From contig JAQBOM010000001.1 in NCBI GenBank assembly GCA_028288025.1, positions 148,139 to 212,138 of the forward strand: 64,000 bases of DNA. Reading direction: 5' to 3'. Below, in pieces: positions 62,929 through 64,000 of this stretch (its first letter is position 1; every line of letters begins with the position of its first letter). Below the pieces are notes generated by a model, which was not told the origin of the DNA, did not search any database, and saw only the letters and a program-made list of their open reading frames with translations. This DNA is from Mucilaginibacter sp. (lineage in GTDB: Bacteria; Bacteroidota; Bacteroidia; Sphingobacteriales; Sphingobacteriaceae). A program made the translations under genes and the position numbers.

Positions 62929-62961
62929 AAATCCGAAATCGAACATCCGAAATCCGAAATT
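62929..62961. repeat. AATCCGAA word array, copy B
   Basis: AAATCCGAAATCGAACATCC then GAAATCCGAAATT; 32 of 33 bases identical to copy A at 52347-52379. It lies just before the dnaE -7 box. Confidence 0.8.
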
Positions 62962-62966
62962 CGCCC

Positions 62967-62974
62967 TAACTTTG
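62967..62974 (+). promoter_or_regulatory. -7 box of dnaE
   Basis: TAACTTTG fits TAnnTTTG, 28 bases before the dnaE ATG; a strong AGAGGAGG ribosome site lies between. The -33 side is inside the word array, without a TTTG. Confidence 0.5.
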
Positions 62975-63002
62975 TTTTCTACCAGAGGAGGATAAAATAG
63001 CG

Positions 63003-64000
63003 ATGCCCGATTTTTCACACTTACACGTACATACCCAGTTTTCGTTGCTCGACGGCGCTGCTGATATATCAAAGCTGTATAAAAAAGCGGCGGCGGATGG
63101 CATGAAGGCCCTGGCCATTACCGACCATGGGAATATGTTCGGCGTGTTTAAGTTTGTGGCCGAGGCCGGGAAGCATAATGTAAAACCCATTGTCGGCTGC
63201 GAATTTTATGTGGTGGACGACCGTCATAAAAAACAGTTTACCAAAGAAAAAAAAGATAAAAGATACCACCAGCTGATGCTGGCAAAAAACCCTGAAGGCT
63301 ACAAAAACCTGGTTAAGCTATGTTCTGCCGGGTATATGGAAGGCCTTTACAGCAAGTGGCCGCGTATCGATAAGGAACTGATCTTAAAACATCACAAAGG
63401 GCTGATCGCGACAACCTGCTGTTTGGGCGCATCAGTACCTCAAGCCATTTTAAGAGGCGGTGAAGCGGAGGCTGAAGCGGAGTTTAAATGGTGGCTCGAC
63501 CTGTTTGGTGAAGATTATTACATCGAACTGCAGCGCCACGATATACCCGAGCAAAATACGGTGAATGAAGTATTGCTGAAATTTGCCAAAAAGTATAACG
63601 TAAAGGTGATCTGTTCAAACGATTCGCATTACGTTGACCAGCAGGATTCAAATGCGCACGATATTTTGCTTTGCGTAAACACCGGCGATATGCAGAGTAC
63701 GCCCATCGCTACAGATGAAGAGGGAGGGAAAGGCTATCGTTTCGGTTTTCCGAACGATCAGTTCTACTTTAAAACGCAGGCCGAAATGGGCAAACTGTTT
63801 GAAGACCTGCCCGAATCATTGGATAATACCAACGAGATCGTCGATAAGGTAGAGGTATTAAAGCTGAAGCGTGATATCTTACTGCCAAACTTCGTTATAC
63901 CCCCTGAGTTTAATATCCACAAAACAGCTGATGCCGATACGCTAAACCAGTGGGAGTATCTCAAACATTTAACGTTTACCGGGGCAAAGGAACGATATAT
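63003..64000 (+). CDS. dnaE: DNA polymerase III alpha subunit, N-terminal part
   Basis: Not in the ORF track because it runs off the window end. ATG 63003 follows AGAGGAGGATAAAATAGCG. MPDFSHLHVHTQFSLLDGAA is the PHP-domain start with the HxH metal pair; AITDHGNMFGVFKFV, YHQLMLAKNPEGYKNLVKL, ATTCCLGASVPQAIL, YIELQRHDIPEQ and NDSHYVDQQDSNAHDILLCV match replicative DnaE. 332 residues are visible. Replicative DNA synthesis. Confidence 0.97.
   Translation, partial: MPDFSHLHVHTQFSLLDGAADISKLYKKAAADGMKALAITDHGNMFGVFKFVAEAGKHNVKPIVGCEFYVVDDRHKKQFTKEKKDKRYHQLMLAKNPEGYKNLVKLCSAGYMEGLYSKWPRIDKELILKHHKGLIATTCCLGASVPQAILRGGEAEAEAEFKWWLDLFGEDYYIELQRHDIPEQNTVNEVLLKFAKKYNVKVICSNDSHYVDQQDSNAHDILLCVNTGDMQSTPIATDEEGGKGYRFGFPNDQFYFKTQAEMGKLFEDLPESLDNTNEIVDKVEVLKLKRDILLPNFVIPPEFNIHKTADADTLNQWEYLKHLTFTGAKERY

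Overview
The window looks like a chromosomal piece from a Bacteroidota member of the Sphingobacteriaceae (Mucilaginibacter/Pedobacter-like). The reasons are FG-GAP/ASPIC proteins, DUF2807 and DUF2723 proteins, a GG-Bacteroidales-type peptide leader, HYC_CC_PP and CusA/CusB metal genes, Bacteroidota promoters of the form TTTG-N19-TAnnTTTG (clearest before rpsF and arsR), and many small hairpin repeats between genes. The genus is inferred from recalled protein families, not from a database search.

Layout. 1-7000: carbohydrate/secreted-enzyme block (FG-GAP/ASPIC protein, GH65-like enzyme, vanadium-haloperoxidase-like lipoprotein, GH130 lipoprotein). 7657-12805: compact, more AT-rich cassette for a disulfide-rich secreted peptide: VKOR-thioredoxin fusion with a dead C39-like domain, a GG-leader precursor with ten cysteines, a C39 peptidase ABC exporter, and a minimal HlyD adaptor. 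It is bordered by tRNA-3'-end-like scraps with hairpins and, on the right, an IS3-family remnant. 13415-21239: copper/heavy-metal efflux cluster (HYC_CC_PP protein, metal-binding peptide, CusA-type RND pump split into two overlapping ORFs, TolC, two CusB-like adaptors). 21465-28086: stand-alone A-T-TE nonribosomal peptide synthetase (pocket residues read as cysteine-like), GNAT, sugar-phosphate transferase, acyltransferase.

28519-43258 is mostly housekeeping: radical SAM YhcC, DUF2807, AsmA-like protein, miaB, sigma-54 activator, lptE, secG, groS-groL, mscS, DUF2752/DUF5684, sdaA. 43302-43939 is a HepT/MntA toxin-antitoxin pair. 44303-47320 is a large DUF2723 membrane protein. 47530-50509 is an arsenic operon (arsR, DUF6428, arsN1-like, acr3, arsC) with an operator sitting on its promoter. 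The rest holds small membrane or secreted proteins, mtgA, rpsF-rpsR-rplI, an aldo/keto reductase, dnaX, a GntP permease, a VOC protein, a DPP-IV-like peptidase and the start of dnaE.

The strongest non-gene signal is a set of composite repeats. Degenerate arrays of ~7-9 bp words, each locus with its own word and often present as two inverted arms, are combined with GC-rich hairpin boilerplate. The clearest is the nested palindrome at 14162-14393, and one such combination lies in frame inside miaB. The best candidate for an under-described system is the 7657-12805 peptide maturation/export cassette.
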